A stretch of 64,000 nt of DNA, from contig NZ_PQVF01000016.1 in assembly GCF_002920915.1 (NCBI RefSeq), positions 1 to 64,000 on the forward strand. The letters are read 5' to 3'. This DNA comes from Solitalea longa (GTDB taxonomy: Bacteria; Bacteroidota; Bacteroidia; Sphingobacteriales; Sphingobacteriaceae). Below the pieces are notes generated by a model. It searched no databases. It was not told the DNA's origin and worked only from the letters and a program-made list of their open reading frames with translations. Positions 1-8,315 of this stretch are shown piece after piece; position 1 is the first letter of the stretch, and every line of letters begins with the position of its first letter. Both the position numbers and the translations under genes were made by a program.

Positions 1-83
1 ATTTTTGCAATCAGCCGCTTGTCGTAACGACTCTTCTTGTGCAATCTAATTAAATACTGGTCTTGTTCTAACTTTTTTTCCAT
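1..83 (-). CDS. Partial CDS (N-terminus only), unidentified
   Basis: An open frame starts at the ATG complementary to 81-83 and runs off the left edge, giving 27 residues that begin MEKKLEQDQYLIRLHKKSRY. The basic, helix-prone start resembles the N-terminus of small HTH or transposase-type proteins, but too little is visible to assign a family. A 7-bp inverted repeat (ATACATC, seven A, GATGTAT on the minus strand) overlaps the start codon and could mask it. A longer frame overlapping it at 46-228 has no protein-like composition and was not preferred. Confidence is limited because the gene is cut by the window. Confidence 0.4.
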   Translation of the reverse strand, partial: MEKKLEQDQYLIRLHKKSRYDKRLIAK

Positions 84-381
84 ACATCTTTTTTTGATGT
101 ATAGTTATAATAGGACGAGACAGTATACTCGACGCATAGTCGACCCTGCTCTCGCGCGAGCAGACAGAGAGGGCCGAAAGCTCAAAGCACCTGTCACCTG
201 TAACAACCAAATAACCCACAATCAACATTGTAAACTTTTAATTACAAACACACTAGATGCAGTTATTTTATCAACAAGAGCCTTAGACAATTAAATAGTT
301 AATCTTTTTTTCATAGTTTCGTCCGCTGAATTATTTCCAGCGTTCTCTAACTATTTTAAAATCTAATTTGATCAATTTTTG
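84..381 (+). promoter_or_regulatory. Divergent intergenic leader with three consecutive hairpins upstream of the capsule export gene
   Basis: This 298-bp region holds no convincing gene. Three short stem-loops follow each other: TCGAC/GTCGA at 129-143, CTGCTC/GAGCAG at 146-163, and a longer one closed by GACAG (163-167) and CTGTC (191-195). Their close packing and higher GC than the surroundings suggest a structured 5' leader or an element end; no known riboswitch class was recognised. A TAGTTTCG box lies at 314-321. Confidence 0.35.
314..321 (+). promoter_or_regulatory. Possible promoter -7 box (TAGTTTCG) before the Wza-like gene
   Basis: TAGTTTCG differs by one base from the Bacteroidota -7 consensus TAnnTTTG. 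It sits about 60 bp before the start codon at 382, behind a T-run. The same octamer lies before the initiating glycosyltransferase (27554-27561) and before the PHP phosphatase (31388-31395), both polysaccharide genes. No clear -33 TTTG was found 19 bp upstream, so the call is tentative. Confidence 0.3.
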
Positions 382-1179
382 ATGAAAAGATCTTTACTCC
401 CCGTATTGTTGGGTTGGGCAATTTTAGCGGTATTAACGGGCTGTGTAAACCAAAAGCAGGTTACCTATTTCCAGCCAAGTGACGCAAACTCCGACATTAC
501 AAAACTCGCAATTAACAATAAGTACATCACCACTATTCAGGCCGGTGATATTTTAGCGGTAATGGTAAGCAGTTTAAGCCCTGAGGCTAGCGCTATGTTT
601 AACCCCTTCCCGGTACAAACAGTTACAACTTCTCAACAAACCACACAAAGCACTGCTGGTGCTCCAGCCATGGGTTACCTGGTTGACGAAGAAGGCTATA
701 TTTCGTTGCCCCTTGCTGGCAAGATCAAGGTTGACGGCTTAAGTACAAAAGCTGCCGGTGATCTGCTCACCCAGAAACTGAACAAGTTCCTTGTTGATCC
801 AACAGTGAACGTTCGTATCCTTAATTATAAGATCTCGGTAATGGGCGAGGTGAACCGTCCATCGGTGTATACCATCCCTAATGAAAAAATTACCTTACCT
901 GAAGCATTAAGCCTTGCCGGCGACCTGACCATCTATGGTAAACGTAACAACGTATTGGTGATCAGGGAAAACAATGGACAGCGTGAATTTGGAAGAGTTG
1001 ACCTTACGCAACGTGATCTTTTCAACTCTCCTTATTACTACTTACGTTCAAACGATATTGTTTACATAGAACCAACCAGTGGAAGAATAACCTCCTCAGA
1101 CAGAGCAGTTCAGCTGGCTCCTGTTATTATCAGTAGCTTGTCATTAATTACGGTGATCTTCGCAACTTTTATGAAGTAA
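382..1179 (+). CDS. Polysaccharide export lipoprotein (Wza-like, SLBB domain)
   Basis: A 265-residue outer-membrane polysaccharide export protein. The N-terminus is a lipoprotein signal with lipobox LTGC, followed by a polysaccharide export (Poly_export) domain and an SLBB-type domain (residues roughly 150-230, around ISVMGEVNRPSVYTIP). The C-terminus is a hydrophobic helix ending in FATFMK, as in the membrane-spanning segment of Wza. It is shorter than E. coli Wza (about 380 residues), which is usual for Bacteroidota. The ATG at 382 was chosen over an in-frame TTG one codon earlier. It lies directly upstream of the Wzc-like kinase, its expected partner across the periplasm. Confidence 0.9.
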   Translation: MKRSLLPVLLGWAILAVLTGCVNQKQVTYFQPSDANSDITKLAINNKYITTIQAGDILAVMVSSLSPEASAMFNPFPVQTVTTSQQTTQSTAGAPAMGYLVDEEGYISLPLAGKIKVDGLSTKAAGDLLTQKLNKFLVDPTVNVRILNYKISVMGEVNRPSVYTIPNEKITLPEALSLAGDLTIYGKRNNVLVIRENNGQREFGRVDLTQRDLFNSPYYYLRSNDIVYIEPTSGRITSSDRAVQLAPVIISSLSLITVIFATFMK

Positions 1180-1338
1180 TTACGTAAAAACTTTTATTAC
1201 CAACCAAGACCATTTATTTAGGGTAAAGCAGGTAGCTAAAAGTCCGCACCATTAAATCGTGTTATTTAGAAAGAATTTGAAACCTTTGACATTTAGCATT
1301 GAATAAATGCTTCATGAGATAGTAAACCAAAATAAGAA

Positions 1339-3657
1339 ATGAATCAACCAAATATGGATCCTTTCTTCTTTCAGCAGGAAGAGCAACAAGACATCAATCT
1401 AAAAGCCATCTTATTTAAATACCTGGCTTATTGGAAATGGTTTGCCTTGTCTTTTGTGCTATCAATTATTGTCGCCTTTTTTTACCTGAGTTCTAAAAAC
1501 CCCGAATATCACATTCAAGCGAGTATCCTTATTAAAGATGATAAAAAAGGACTTGGACAGGATGATATTTTAAAATCTCTGGACATGTTTTCATCGAACA
1601 AAGTGGTAGAAAATGAGATCGAAATTCTTAAATCGTATACCATAATTGAGAAGGTAGTCCATGACCTCCATCTTAACATAGAATACCGGGTACGCGAGGG
1701 CCTTCGCAAAAAAGACCTATACACAGAAAGTCCGCTAAGACTGGAATTGATCCATCCAAATGAAAACATTTACAAGCAGCCGCTTGAAGTAACGATTAAA
1801 GATGCCCGATCGGCCGTATTAAACGGCCAACAAATAACATTAAATAAAATCGTAAACACCACTTTTGGCACCTTAATACTTAAGACAACCGGTAAAAATA
1901 CCGATATAAAAAGCCTCAGTATTCAGGTGGCGCCAGAAAGTAATGTTGTTGAAGGTATACAATCCAGTCTTTCAGTTGAATCCACCAACAAAATGGCATC
2001 GGTCTTAATAATTGGAATAAATACCACCGTCCCTCAAAAAGGCCGTGACCTGTTAAATGGTCTAATTAAGGAATATAATATAGCGGCCATTGAGGATAAG
2101 AATAAAGTAGCTTCCATTACCTTACAGTTCATTGAAGAACGATTAAAATTGATAGCGGGTGATCTAAGTGATGTGGAACGTAATGTGGAGAATTTTAAAT
2201 CAAGGGAGAAGATCACCGATATCAGCGCCGAATCAAAGATCTTTTTAGAAAGTGTACAAGATAATGATGCCCAGTTGAATGAGGTAAAGATCCAGCAAAG
2301 TGTATTATCCAATATCGAACAATACGTACGCAGTAAATCGAACAAAGCCGGTACTGTACCGGCAACCCTCGGCATTAGTGACCCTACCCTATTGGGCTTA
2401 ATTCAGCAGTTAACCGAATTGGAGCTTAGGCGCGAAAGTTCGATCAAAATGGTTCGTACAGACAACCCTATTATCATTGCCCTGGACGACCAGATCAAAG
2501 GCTTAAAACTGAATATTGCGGAAAATATCGAAAACCTGAAAGGAAATCTTCGATCGGCCCGCAGGAAACTGGAAAGTGAAAATGCCCGCATGGAAAGTAT
2601 GATCCGGTCGGTTCCTCGTAAAGAACGTGAACTGGTCGATATCACCCGTCAACAAGCTATTAAGAACAATCTGTACATCTTCTTATTGCAAAAGCGCGAA
2701 GAAACAGCGCTTTCTTATGCCTCTGCCGTTCCGGATAGCCGTACCATTGATGCTGCCCGTGGAAGCAGCAAACCTGTTAAACCGGTTAAACGAAACATCC
2801 TGTTATTGTTTGGCTTAATGGGTCTTGCCATTCCTTTCGGAATTATCTATATAATTGATCTGCTGAATGACAAGGTTCAAAAACGCAGCGATATCGAAGA
2901 ACGAACCAAAGCACCCATTCTTGCTGAAATTGCATACGACGAGCAAAACGAAGCTTTAGTAGTAAGTAAAAAAGGGCGTTCCGCCCTAGCAGAGCAAATA
3001 AGGGCGCTAAGAACTAACCTGCAGTTCCTGACTCCGGGGCGTAAATTAAAAACGCTGTTATTTACTTCCAGTATTAGCGGGGAGGGTAAATCCTTTATCT
3101 CCCTTAACCTGGGTGCCAGTTTAGCCATGACAGGAAAGAAAACCATCATCCTGGAGCTGGACCTTCGCAAACCTAAATTACAGAAATACCTCGAACTAAC
3201 TAATATGAACGGTTTATCTAACTATTTAGTTGGACAGTTTGAGGTGAATGAGCTTGTCTCTAAAGTACCGGGGCAAGACAACTATTATATTATGACCACC
3301 GGCCCATTACCTCCGAACCCGGCTGAGTTAATTATTAGTGATCGTTTTGAGGAATTAATGAATACGCTAAAAGAGCAGTTCGACTACATCATTATCGATG
3401 CCCCTCCGGTAGGCCTGGTAACCGATGCACAAATTATGGAGCATTTTGCAGATGCCACATTATATGTAACCCGTCACCAGTACACACCAAAAGAACATTT
3501 GAAGATGATTGAAGCCTTGTATAAAGAAAAACGCTTCAAAAACCTTCATTTAATTTTCAATGGTATTAAAGATGGCGGCCAGTATGGTTATGGATACGGT
3601 TACGGCTATGGATATGGCTATGGCTATTATGAAGAAAAAAGTAATGTAGCCAACTAA
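1339..3657 (+). CDS. Polysaccharide co-polymerase and BY-kinase (Wzc-like)
   Basis: A 772-residue inner-membrane protein controlling capsule polymer length and export. It has an N-terminal Wzz domain with a first membrane helix near residues 37-55, a long periplasmic coiled-coil region, and a second helix at about 487-507. The cytoplasmic bacterial tyrosine kinase domain has Walker A SGEGKS (580-585), a Walker A' segment (IILELDLRKPK) and Walker B IIIDAPP (D687). The tail holds seven YG repeats followed by YY, the autophosphorylation tyrosine cluster. A PHP-type phosphatase at 30636-31382 is the likely opposing enzyme. The 159 bp before it show no clear promoter. Confidence 0.94.
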   Translation: MNQPNMDPFFFQQEEQQDINLKAILFKYLAYWKWFALSFVLSIIVAFFYLSSKNPEYHIQASILIKDDKKGLGQDDILKSLDMFSSNKVVENEIEILKSYTIIEKVVHDLHLNIEYRVREGLRKKDLYTESPLRLELIHPNENIYKQPLEVTIKDARSAVLNGQQITLNKIVNTTFGTLILKTTGKNTDIKSLSIQVAPESNVVEGIQSSLSVESTNKMASVLIIGINTTVPQKGRDLLNGLIKEYNIAAIEDKNKVASITLQFIEERLKLIAGDLSDVERNVENFKSREKITDISAESKIFLESVQDNDAQLNEVKIQQSVLSNIEQYVRSKSNKAGTVPATLGISDPTLLGLIQQLTELELRRESSIKMVRTDNPIIIALDDQIKGLKLNIAENIENLKGNLRSARRKLESENARMESMIRSVPRKERELVDITRQQAIKNNLYIFLLQKREETALSYASAVPDSRTIDAARGSSKPVKPVKRNILLLFGLMGLAIPFGIIYIIDLLNDKVQKRSDIEERTKAPILAEIAYDEQNEALVVSKKGRSALAEQIRALRTNLQFLTPGRKLKTLLFTSSISGEGKSFISLNLGASLAMTGKKTIILELDLRKPKLQKYLELTNMNGLSNYLVGQFEVNELVSKVPGQDNYYIMTTGPLPPNPAELIISDRFEELMNTLKEQFDYIIIDAPPVGLVTDAQIMEHFADATLYVTRHQYTPKEHLKMIEALYKEKRFKNLHLIFNGIKDGGQYGYGYGYGYGYGYGYYEEKSNVAN
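3583..3630 (+). repeat. Tandem Tyr-Gly codon repeat in the kinase tail
   Basis: Sixteen codons alternate TAT/TAC with GGT/GGA/GGC, encoding seven YG units and then YY. The 6-bp period makes the stretch prone to slippage in steps of one YG unit, which would change the number of phosphorylatable tyrosines without shifting the frame. Confidence 0.75.
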
Positions 3658-3664
3658 TGCTTCG

Positions 3665-3776
3665 CCCTTCGACAGGGCTCAGGGTGACACGCTCAGCATG
3701 ACGTCCGAAGGTGACCCTGAGGCTTCGACTTCGCTCAGCCTGACTTTCTTAGGTCACCATGTGGGAAGTCGAAGGG
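3665..3776. repeat. REP-like element cluster between the kinase and dehydrogenase genes
   Basis: The spacer begins with CCCTTCGAC and ends with its inverse GTCGAAGGG (3768-3776). Between them lie further degenerate copies of the window's REP family, such as ACTTCGCTCAGCCTGAC near 3728. This is the same family as the dense arrays at 21.4-26.5 kb. The cluster almost fills the 154-bp gap. Confidence 0.8.
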
Positions 3777-3811
3777 AATAAATGAATTAAAAAAACTCAA
3801 CCATACCTAAA

Positions 3812-5197
3812 ATGAATCAACCAAAACTTGCTATAATTGGGCTGGGTTATGTCGGCTTACCATTAGCAATTGAATTTGCAAAAAAATATCCTGTTGTAGG
3901 TTTTGATATAAACCAGCAACGTATTGAAGAACTCAATAACGGTTACGACCGTACCCAGGAGGTGGAAACAGTCACTTTGCAAGCTGTTCTTAATTCTACT
4001 GTAAGTCTAAGCGAAGTCGAAGACCATTGTCACCCTGAGCGTAGTCGAAGGGTAAAGGTAGTCGAGGACTGCGATGACGAAGAGTTACTTCCAAAAGTAA
4101 CCTTATCGAGCAATGGACTTTCTTTTTCCTCCAAGCTCGACGATATTCGAAACTGTAACATCTTCATCGTTACCGTCCCTACTCCTATTGATCAGTTTAA
4201 AAAACCTGATCTAACGCCATTGTTAAAGGCCAGTGAAACTATAGGCAAGGTGTTGAAACAAGGAGATATTGTTATTTACGAAAGCACCGTTTATCCTGGC
4301 TGTACAGAAGAAGATTGCGTACCTGTACTGGAAAAAGTTAGCGGTATGAAATTCAACAAGGATTTTTTCTGCGGTTATTCCCCGGAGCGCATTAATCCTG
4401 GAGATAAAGTAAATACCCTTACCAAAATAAAGAAAGTAACTTCCGGCTCCACTCCTGAAATTGCTGAAGAGGTTGATCAACTATATGCATCGATCATTAC
4501 AGCAGGTACACATAAAGCACCTTCCTTAAAAGTAGCGGAAGCATCAAAAGCAATTGAAAATGCTCAACGGGATGTGAATATTTCATTTGTAAATGAACTG
4601 GCCTTGATCTTCGATCGAATGGGCATTGACACCAACGATGTAATTGAAGCAGCTGGCACCAAATGGAACTTTTTAAAATACAAACCGGGGCTAGTAGGCG
4701 GTCACTGTATCGGCGTTGATCCTTACTATTTGGCCCACAAAGCCGAAAGTTTGGGCTATCACCCTCAAGTGATACTTTCAGGGAGAAGAGTGAACGATAT
4801 GATGGGCATGTTTGTAGCCAACAAGGTAGTAAAACTAATGATCGATCGCGGACAAGTAATTAAAGGATCTAAAGCATTAATTCTGGGTGTAACCTTTAAA
4901 GAAAATTGCCCTGATGTAAGGAATACCCGGGTGGTAGATATTTACCACGAACTAAAGCAATTTGGTTTGGAAGTGGATATTCACGATCCATTGGCCGACA
5001 AGCAAGAGGTAAAACATGAATATGGATTAGACATCCAAAACAAGTTGAATGAAACCGAAGTGTACGACACCATTATTATTGCTGTTTCACACAAAGAATT
5101 TGAAAATTTCAACTTTAAGAAGTTCAAACGTAATAACACAGTTATTTTCGATACCAAAGCCTTTATTGATAGGGAATTGGTAGATGGGAGATTGTAA
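3812..5197 (+). CDS. UDP-sugar 6-dehydrogenase (TviB/WbpO-like) carrying an in-frame REP insertion
   Basis: This nucleotide-sugar dehydrogenase oxidises a UDP-N-acetylhexosamine to the uronic acid for capsule synthesis. Visible are the N-terminal Rossmann motif IGLGYVGLPLA, the substrate-loop segment GYSPERINPGDK and the catalytic cysteine C299 in GGHCIGVDPYYLA. The closest family by eye is VipA/TviB (UDP-GlcNAc or UDP-GalNAc dehydrogenases). Length is 461 residues against roughly 425 usual for the family. The excess lies between EVE and DDEELL (about residues 53-87) and contains HPERSRR, the translation of a REP element. The reading frame and all catalytic motifs are intact, so the enzyme may still work. 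Confidence 0.9.
   Translation: MNQPKLAIIGLGYVGLPLAIEFAKKYPVVGFDINQQRIEELNNGYDRTQEVETVTLQAVLNSTVSLSEVEDHCHPERSRRVKVVEDCDDEELLPKVTLSSNGLSFSSKLDDIRNCNIFIVTVPTPIDQFKKPDLTPLLKASETIGKVLKQGDIVIYESTVYPGCTEEDCVPVLEKVSGMKFNKDFFCGYSPERINPGDKVNTLTKIKKVTSGSTPEIAEEVDQLYASIITAGTHKAPSLKVAEASKAIENAQRDVNISFVNELALIFDRMGIDTNDVIEAAGTKWNFLKYKPGLVGGHCIGVDPYYLAHKAESLGYHPQVILSGRRVNDMMGMFVANKVVKLMIDRGQVIKGSKALILGVTFKENCPDVRNTRVVDIYHELKQFGLEVDIHDPLADKQEVKHEYGLDIQNKLNETEVYDTIIIAVSHKEFENFNFKKFKRNNTVIFDTKAFIDRELVDGRL
3967..4071 (-). repeat. REP doublet inserted in frame in the dehydrogenase gene
   Basis: About 105 bp interrupt the conserved EVE-DEELL segment. The insert holds one full element on the minus strand, with stem ACCCT (4032-4036), core GAGCGTAGTCGA (4037-4048) and stem AGGGT (4049-4053). 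A degenerate copy around AAGCGAAGTCGA precedes it. A short GTCGAGGAC/GTGGAA similarity flanks the insert. The exact borders are inferred from the family's usual length and may be off by a few codons. Confidence 0.75.
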
Positions 5198-5198
5198 A

Positions 5199-5870
5199 AT
5201 GGAATTGGTAAAAATCTTAAAGAAACTTAATAAAGTTACGTTAAAATCAATCTATTTCAATTTTAAATATTTGTCTTTAAAGCAAGCGGTAAAGCTTCCT
5301 TTCTTAATCTCCAATAAGGTTTATTTATTAAAAGCTAAAGGAAAAGTTTTAATAGAAGGCGAAATAAAACCAGGTATGATCGAAATAGGATATGGAAATG
5401 TAGGGATATTTGACAAGAAAAAATCAAGAAGTATTTGGGATGTAGAAGGAATTGTACTTTTTAAAGGCAAAGCAAATATTGGGCATGGATCAAAGATATC
5501 AGTTGGTGAAAACGGAACTTTAATCATGGGAGAAAATTTTAAAATAAGCGCTGAAAGTACTATTATTTCATCTAAAAAAATTGAATTTGGGAATGCTTGT
5601 TTATTGTCTTGGGACGTTTTGATAATGGACACTGACTTTCATAAAATAAAAGATGACAATAATCTAATTTTAAATTCCGATGAAGAAATACGAATTGGAA
5701 ACAATGTTTGGATAGGATGCCGCAGTCTAATTTTAAAAGGCTCTATTATTTCAAATAATTCTGTAATAGCCGCAAACACAATTGTTAAGAAAAAAATCAA
5801 TAGGGAGAATATTGTTATAGGCGGAAACCCTATTAGAATATTAAAGGATAATATAACGTGGGAACATTGA
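5199..5870 (+). CDS. Hexapeptide-repeat acyltransferase
   Basis: A 223-residue left-handed beta-helix acyltransferase, probably an O-acetyltransferase that decorates the polysaccharide. The C-terminal half holds the imperfect hexapeptide coils (IRIGNNVWIGCRSLILKGSI) and ends with the family's GGNPIRIL segment; TDFHKI supplies the usual active-site histidine. The start is taken at ATG 5199, just after the upstream stop at 5197, with GGGAG as ribosome site. An alternative ATG at 5184 would overlap the dehydrogenase gene. Confidence 0.8.
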   Translation: MELVKILKKLNKVTLKSIYFNFKYLSLKQAVKLPFLISNKVYLLKAKGKVLIEGEIKPGMIEIGYGNVGIFDKKKSRSIWDVEGIVLFKGKANIGHGSKISVGENGTLIMGENFKISAESTIISSKKIEFGNACLLSWDVLIMDTDFHKIKDDNNLILNSDEEIRIGNNVWIGCRSLILKGSIISNNSVIAANTIVKKKINRENIVIGGNPIRILKDNITWEH

Positions 5871-5892
5871 TTTAAATTATTAAAAGTATGTC

Positions 5893-6306
5893 ATGAAAGA
5901 AAATCAACTCTCTAATGTAAAATTAATTGATTTGCCAAAAATCCTAGACGACCGAGGCAACCTTTCTTTTTTTGAAAACAATAAACAGATCCCTTTTGAG
6001 ATAAAAAGAACTTATTGGATTTATGACGTACCAGGAGGGGAACTTCGGGGCGGCCATGCCTTTAAAGAACAACAGGAATTCATTGTGGCGCTTTCGGGAA
6101 GTTTTGATGTTGTGATACAAGATGGAAAAGTTGAGAAAAGAATTAGTCTCAACCGTTCTTACTATGGCATTTATCTGCCCAATATGCTATGGAGAAGCTT
6201 AGAAAATTTCTCCACGAATTCTTTAGCATTGATCGTTTCTGATCAGGCTTATGATGAAAATGATTATGTAAGAGATTTTGATACTTTTAAATCATTGGTT
6301 GTATGA
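5893..6306 (+). CDS. dTDP-6-deoxyhexulose 3,4-ketoisomerase-like protein, first copy with altered active site
   Basis: A 137-residue single cupin of the FdtA/QdtA (WxcM C-terminal-like) family, which converts dTDP-4-keto-6-deoxyglucose to the 3-keto isomer. Family marks are DDRGNLSFFE near the start and the cupin strand around IYDVPGGELRGGHA. The usual HAH pair reads HAF here (H55, F57), so one of the two conserved histidines is missing. The next gene, overlapping by four bases, is a paralogue with the intact pair. This copy may be inactive, regulatory or a partner in a mixed dimer. Confidence 0.82.
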   Translation: MKENQLSNVKLIDLPKILDDRGNLSFFENNKQIPFEIKRTYWIYDVPGGELRGGHAFKEQQEFIVALSGSFDVVIQDGKVEKRISLNRSYYGIYLPNMLWRSLENFSTNSLALIVSDQAYDENDYVRDFDTFKSLVV

Positions 6307-6725
6307 TATTAGAAAAAACACCTACTGTATTTGATTGTAGCATGATTACCCTTCCCAAAATAAAAAATAGGTCAGGTAATATAACACCAATTCATAATAA
6401 CATTGAAATACCCTTCGATGTAAAGAGGGTATTTTACTTATACGATATTCCCGGAGGGGAGTCTCGCGGTGCCCATGCTCATAAGGAATGTCATCAATTC
6501 TTGATAGCGGCAAGCGGTAGTTTTGAGGTGCTAGCAAATGATGGGCATACCCAACGTCTTTTTCAGTTAAAACAGCCTTACATGGGCTTACATATTCCAC
6601 CGGGCATTTGGGCATCAGAAATCAATTTTTCATCAGGATCTATTTGTCTTGTGTTTGCATCTCATACTTATGATCCGTCGGATTATGTTAGAGATTACAA
6701 TGAGTACTTGCAGTTAGTAAAATGA
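6303..6725 (+). CDS. dTDP-6-deoxyhexulose 3,4-ketoisomerase (FdtA/QdtA-like), second copy
   Basis: A 140-residue cupin of the same family as its upstream neighbour. It keeps the histidine pair in RGAHAHKE (H58 and H60) and the [10 protein letters not shown] strand, so it is the more likely active ketoisomerase. It overlaps the gene before (ATGA-type junction at 6303-6306) and the acyltransferase after it (6722-6725), which implies translational coupling. FdtA and QdtA differ in the configuration produced at C4, and this cannot be told from the sequence by eye. Confidence 0.85.
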   Translation: MILEKTPTVFDCSMITLPKIKNRSGNITPIHNNIEIPFDVKRVFYLYDIPGGESRGAHAHKECHQFLIAASGSFEVLANDGHTQRLFQLKQPYMGLHIPPGIWASEINFSSGSICLVFASHTYDPSDYVRDYNEYLQLVK

Positions 6726-7204
6726 CAATACACCCTACATCAGAGGTACAGACCGACCAAATTGGTAACGATACAATGATTTGGCAGTTTTGCGTAATCC
6801 TTAAAGGTGCCAAAATTGGTAGCAATTGCAACATAAACTTCAATGTATTCATTGAAAACGATGTGAATATTGGCGACAATGTAACAATCAAACCTGGAGT
6901 GCAGGTATGGGATGGAGTGACGATTGAAGATGATGTATTTATTGGACCTAATGTGACCTTCACCAACGACATTTATCCAAGATCAAAGCAATATCCCGAG
7001 GTATTTGCAAAAACCACGATTAAAAAGGGAGCTTCGATAGGAGCAAATGCAACTATTCTGGCAGGAATAGAGATAGGTGAATATTCATTAATTGGCGCAG
7101 GAAGCGTAGTTACTAAAAATGTACCACCACATACAATTTGGTATGGCAACCCTGCTGAACAAAAAGGCAATATAACTAATGAAGGTAAAACGCTTAAAAA
7201 GTGA
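6722..7204 (+). CDS. dTDP-3-amino-3,6-dideoxyhexose N-acyltransferase (FdtC/QdtC/WxcM-N-like)
   Basis: A 160-residue acyltransferase built almost entirely of left-handed beta-helix hexapeptide repeats ([23 protein letters not shown] is a typical stretch, split over several coils). The start MTIHPTSEV and the loop [12 protein letters not shown] match N-acetyltransferases that finish dTDP-Fucp3NAc or dTDP-Quip3NAc. It sits between the ketoisomerases and the aminotransferase, exactly the set needed for such a sugar. It overlaps the ketoisomerase before it and ends 10 bp before the aminotransferase start chosen here. Confidence 0.85.
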   Translation: MTIHPTSEVQTDQIGNDTMIWQFCVILKGAKIGSNCNINFNVFIENDVNIGDNVTIKPGVQVWDGVTIEDDVFIGPNVTFTNDIYPRSKQYPEVFAKTTIKKGASIGANATILAGIEIGEYSLIGAGSVVTKNVPPHTIWYGNPAEQKGNITNEGKTLKK

Positions 7205-7214
7205 ATTTAAGAAA

Positions 7215-8315
7215 ATGATCAAATTTCTTGACTTATTAAAAGTCAATCAACAATACGAAAAGGAGATTAAGGTAGCCATGAATCAGGTTTTTGATTCAGG
7301 CTGGTATATACAAGGCGAAGCAGTAAAACGCTTTGAACAAAACTATGCTGATTTCTGCGGAACTAAACATTGCATTGGAGTAGCCAATGGATTGGATGCC
7401 TTAATCCTCATAATCAGAGCCTATAAAGAACTGGGTGTATTTAATGAAGGTGATGAAATTATCGTTCCTTCAAATACCTATATAGCAAGTATTCTTGCCA
7501 TTTCTGAGAATAATTTAATTCCTGTTTTAGTAGAACCTGATGAAAAAACGTTCAATCTCAATCCAGCTAGAATTGAAGAACATATAACCCCCAAAACCAA
7601 GGCTATTTTACCAGTCCATCTATACGGACAGCTTTGTGATATGCAAGCCATTAATGCGATTGCCCAAAAACATAACTTAAAAGTTATCGAAGATGCGGCA
7701 CAATCACATGGAGCAGTGTCTAAGGATGGTCGAAAATCCGGCAATCTTGGAGATGCAGCCGGACATTCTTTCTACCCGGGCAAAAACCTGGGAGCTTTAG
7801 GTGATGGTGGAGCTGTAACTACCAATGATGATGAATTGGCAACAGCCATTCGAGCTATTGCAAACTATGGTTCTCATAAAAAATATCATAATATTTATAA
7901 AGGTCCAAATAGTCGTTTGGATGAGTTACAAGCAGCTATTTTGGATGTCAAGTTGAATAATCTTGATAAAGATTCTGAAAGAAGATGTGAAATTGCAACT
8001 CAATACATTTCGGGCATAAACAATCCTAAAATTCAACTTCCTTATTATTCAAACACTAAGGATCATGTATTTCATCTTTTTGTAATTCGAACTTTAGAAA
8101 GGGAAAAATTACAAGAATATCTTTCTAATCATGGAATTCAGACTGTAATTCATTACCCAATTCCACCACATAAACAAGATGCTTATTTAGAATTGAATGC
8201 ATGGAGCTTCCCTATTTCTGAGGCATTGCATAATGAAGTATTGAGTTTACCAATAAGCCCAGTAATGACTGAGAATGAAATTAAAATAGTTATAAAAGTG
8301 ATCAATGGATTTTAG
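7215..8315 (+). CDS. PLP-dependent sugar aminotransferase (FdtB/QdtB-like, DegT/DnrJ/EryC1 family)
   Basis: A 366-residue fold-type I aminotransferase that adds the 3-amino group to dTDP-3-keto-6-deoxyhexose. The PLP lysine is K190 in [14 protein letters not shown], and the usual EDAAQSHGA segment precedes it. The start is set at ATG 7215 because MIKFLDL is the normal family N-terminus; an upstream in-frame ATG at 7179 lies inside the acyltransferase gene. The last ten bases overlap the next gene. Together with rfbA and rfbB (18.5-21.3 kb) it completes a dTDP-3-acetamido-3,6-dideoxyhexose pathway. Confidence 0.9.
   Translation: MIKFLDLLKVNQQYEKEIKVAMNQVFDSGWYIQGEAVKRFEQNYADFCGTKHCIGVANGLDALILIIRAYKELGVFNEGDEIIVPSNTYIASILAISENNLIPVLVEPDEKTFNLNPARIEEHITPKTKAILPVHLYGQLCDMQAINAIAQKHNLKVIEDAAQSHGAVSKDGRKSGNLGDAAGHSFYPGKNLGALGDGGAVTTNDDELATAIRAIANYGSHKKYHNIYKGPNSRLDELQAAILDVKLNNLDKDSERRCEIATQYISGINNPKIQLPYYSNTKDHVFHLFVIRTLEREKLQEYLSNHGIQTVIHYPIPPHKQDAYLELNAWSFPISEALHNEVLSLPISPVMTENEIKIVIKVINGF

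Noticed and set aside
37-294. Open frames over the left-edge intergenic region (37-294 plus, 46-228 minus)
   Set aside because: Composition is not protein-like and they run through the hairpin leader; the short frame MEKKLEQDQY at 1-83 is more credible.
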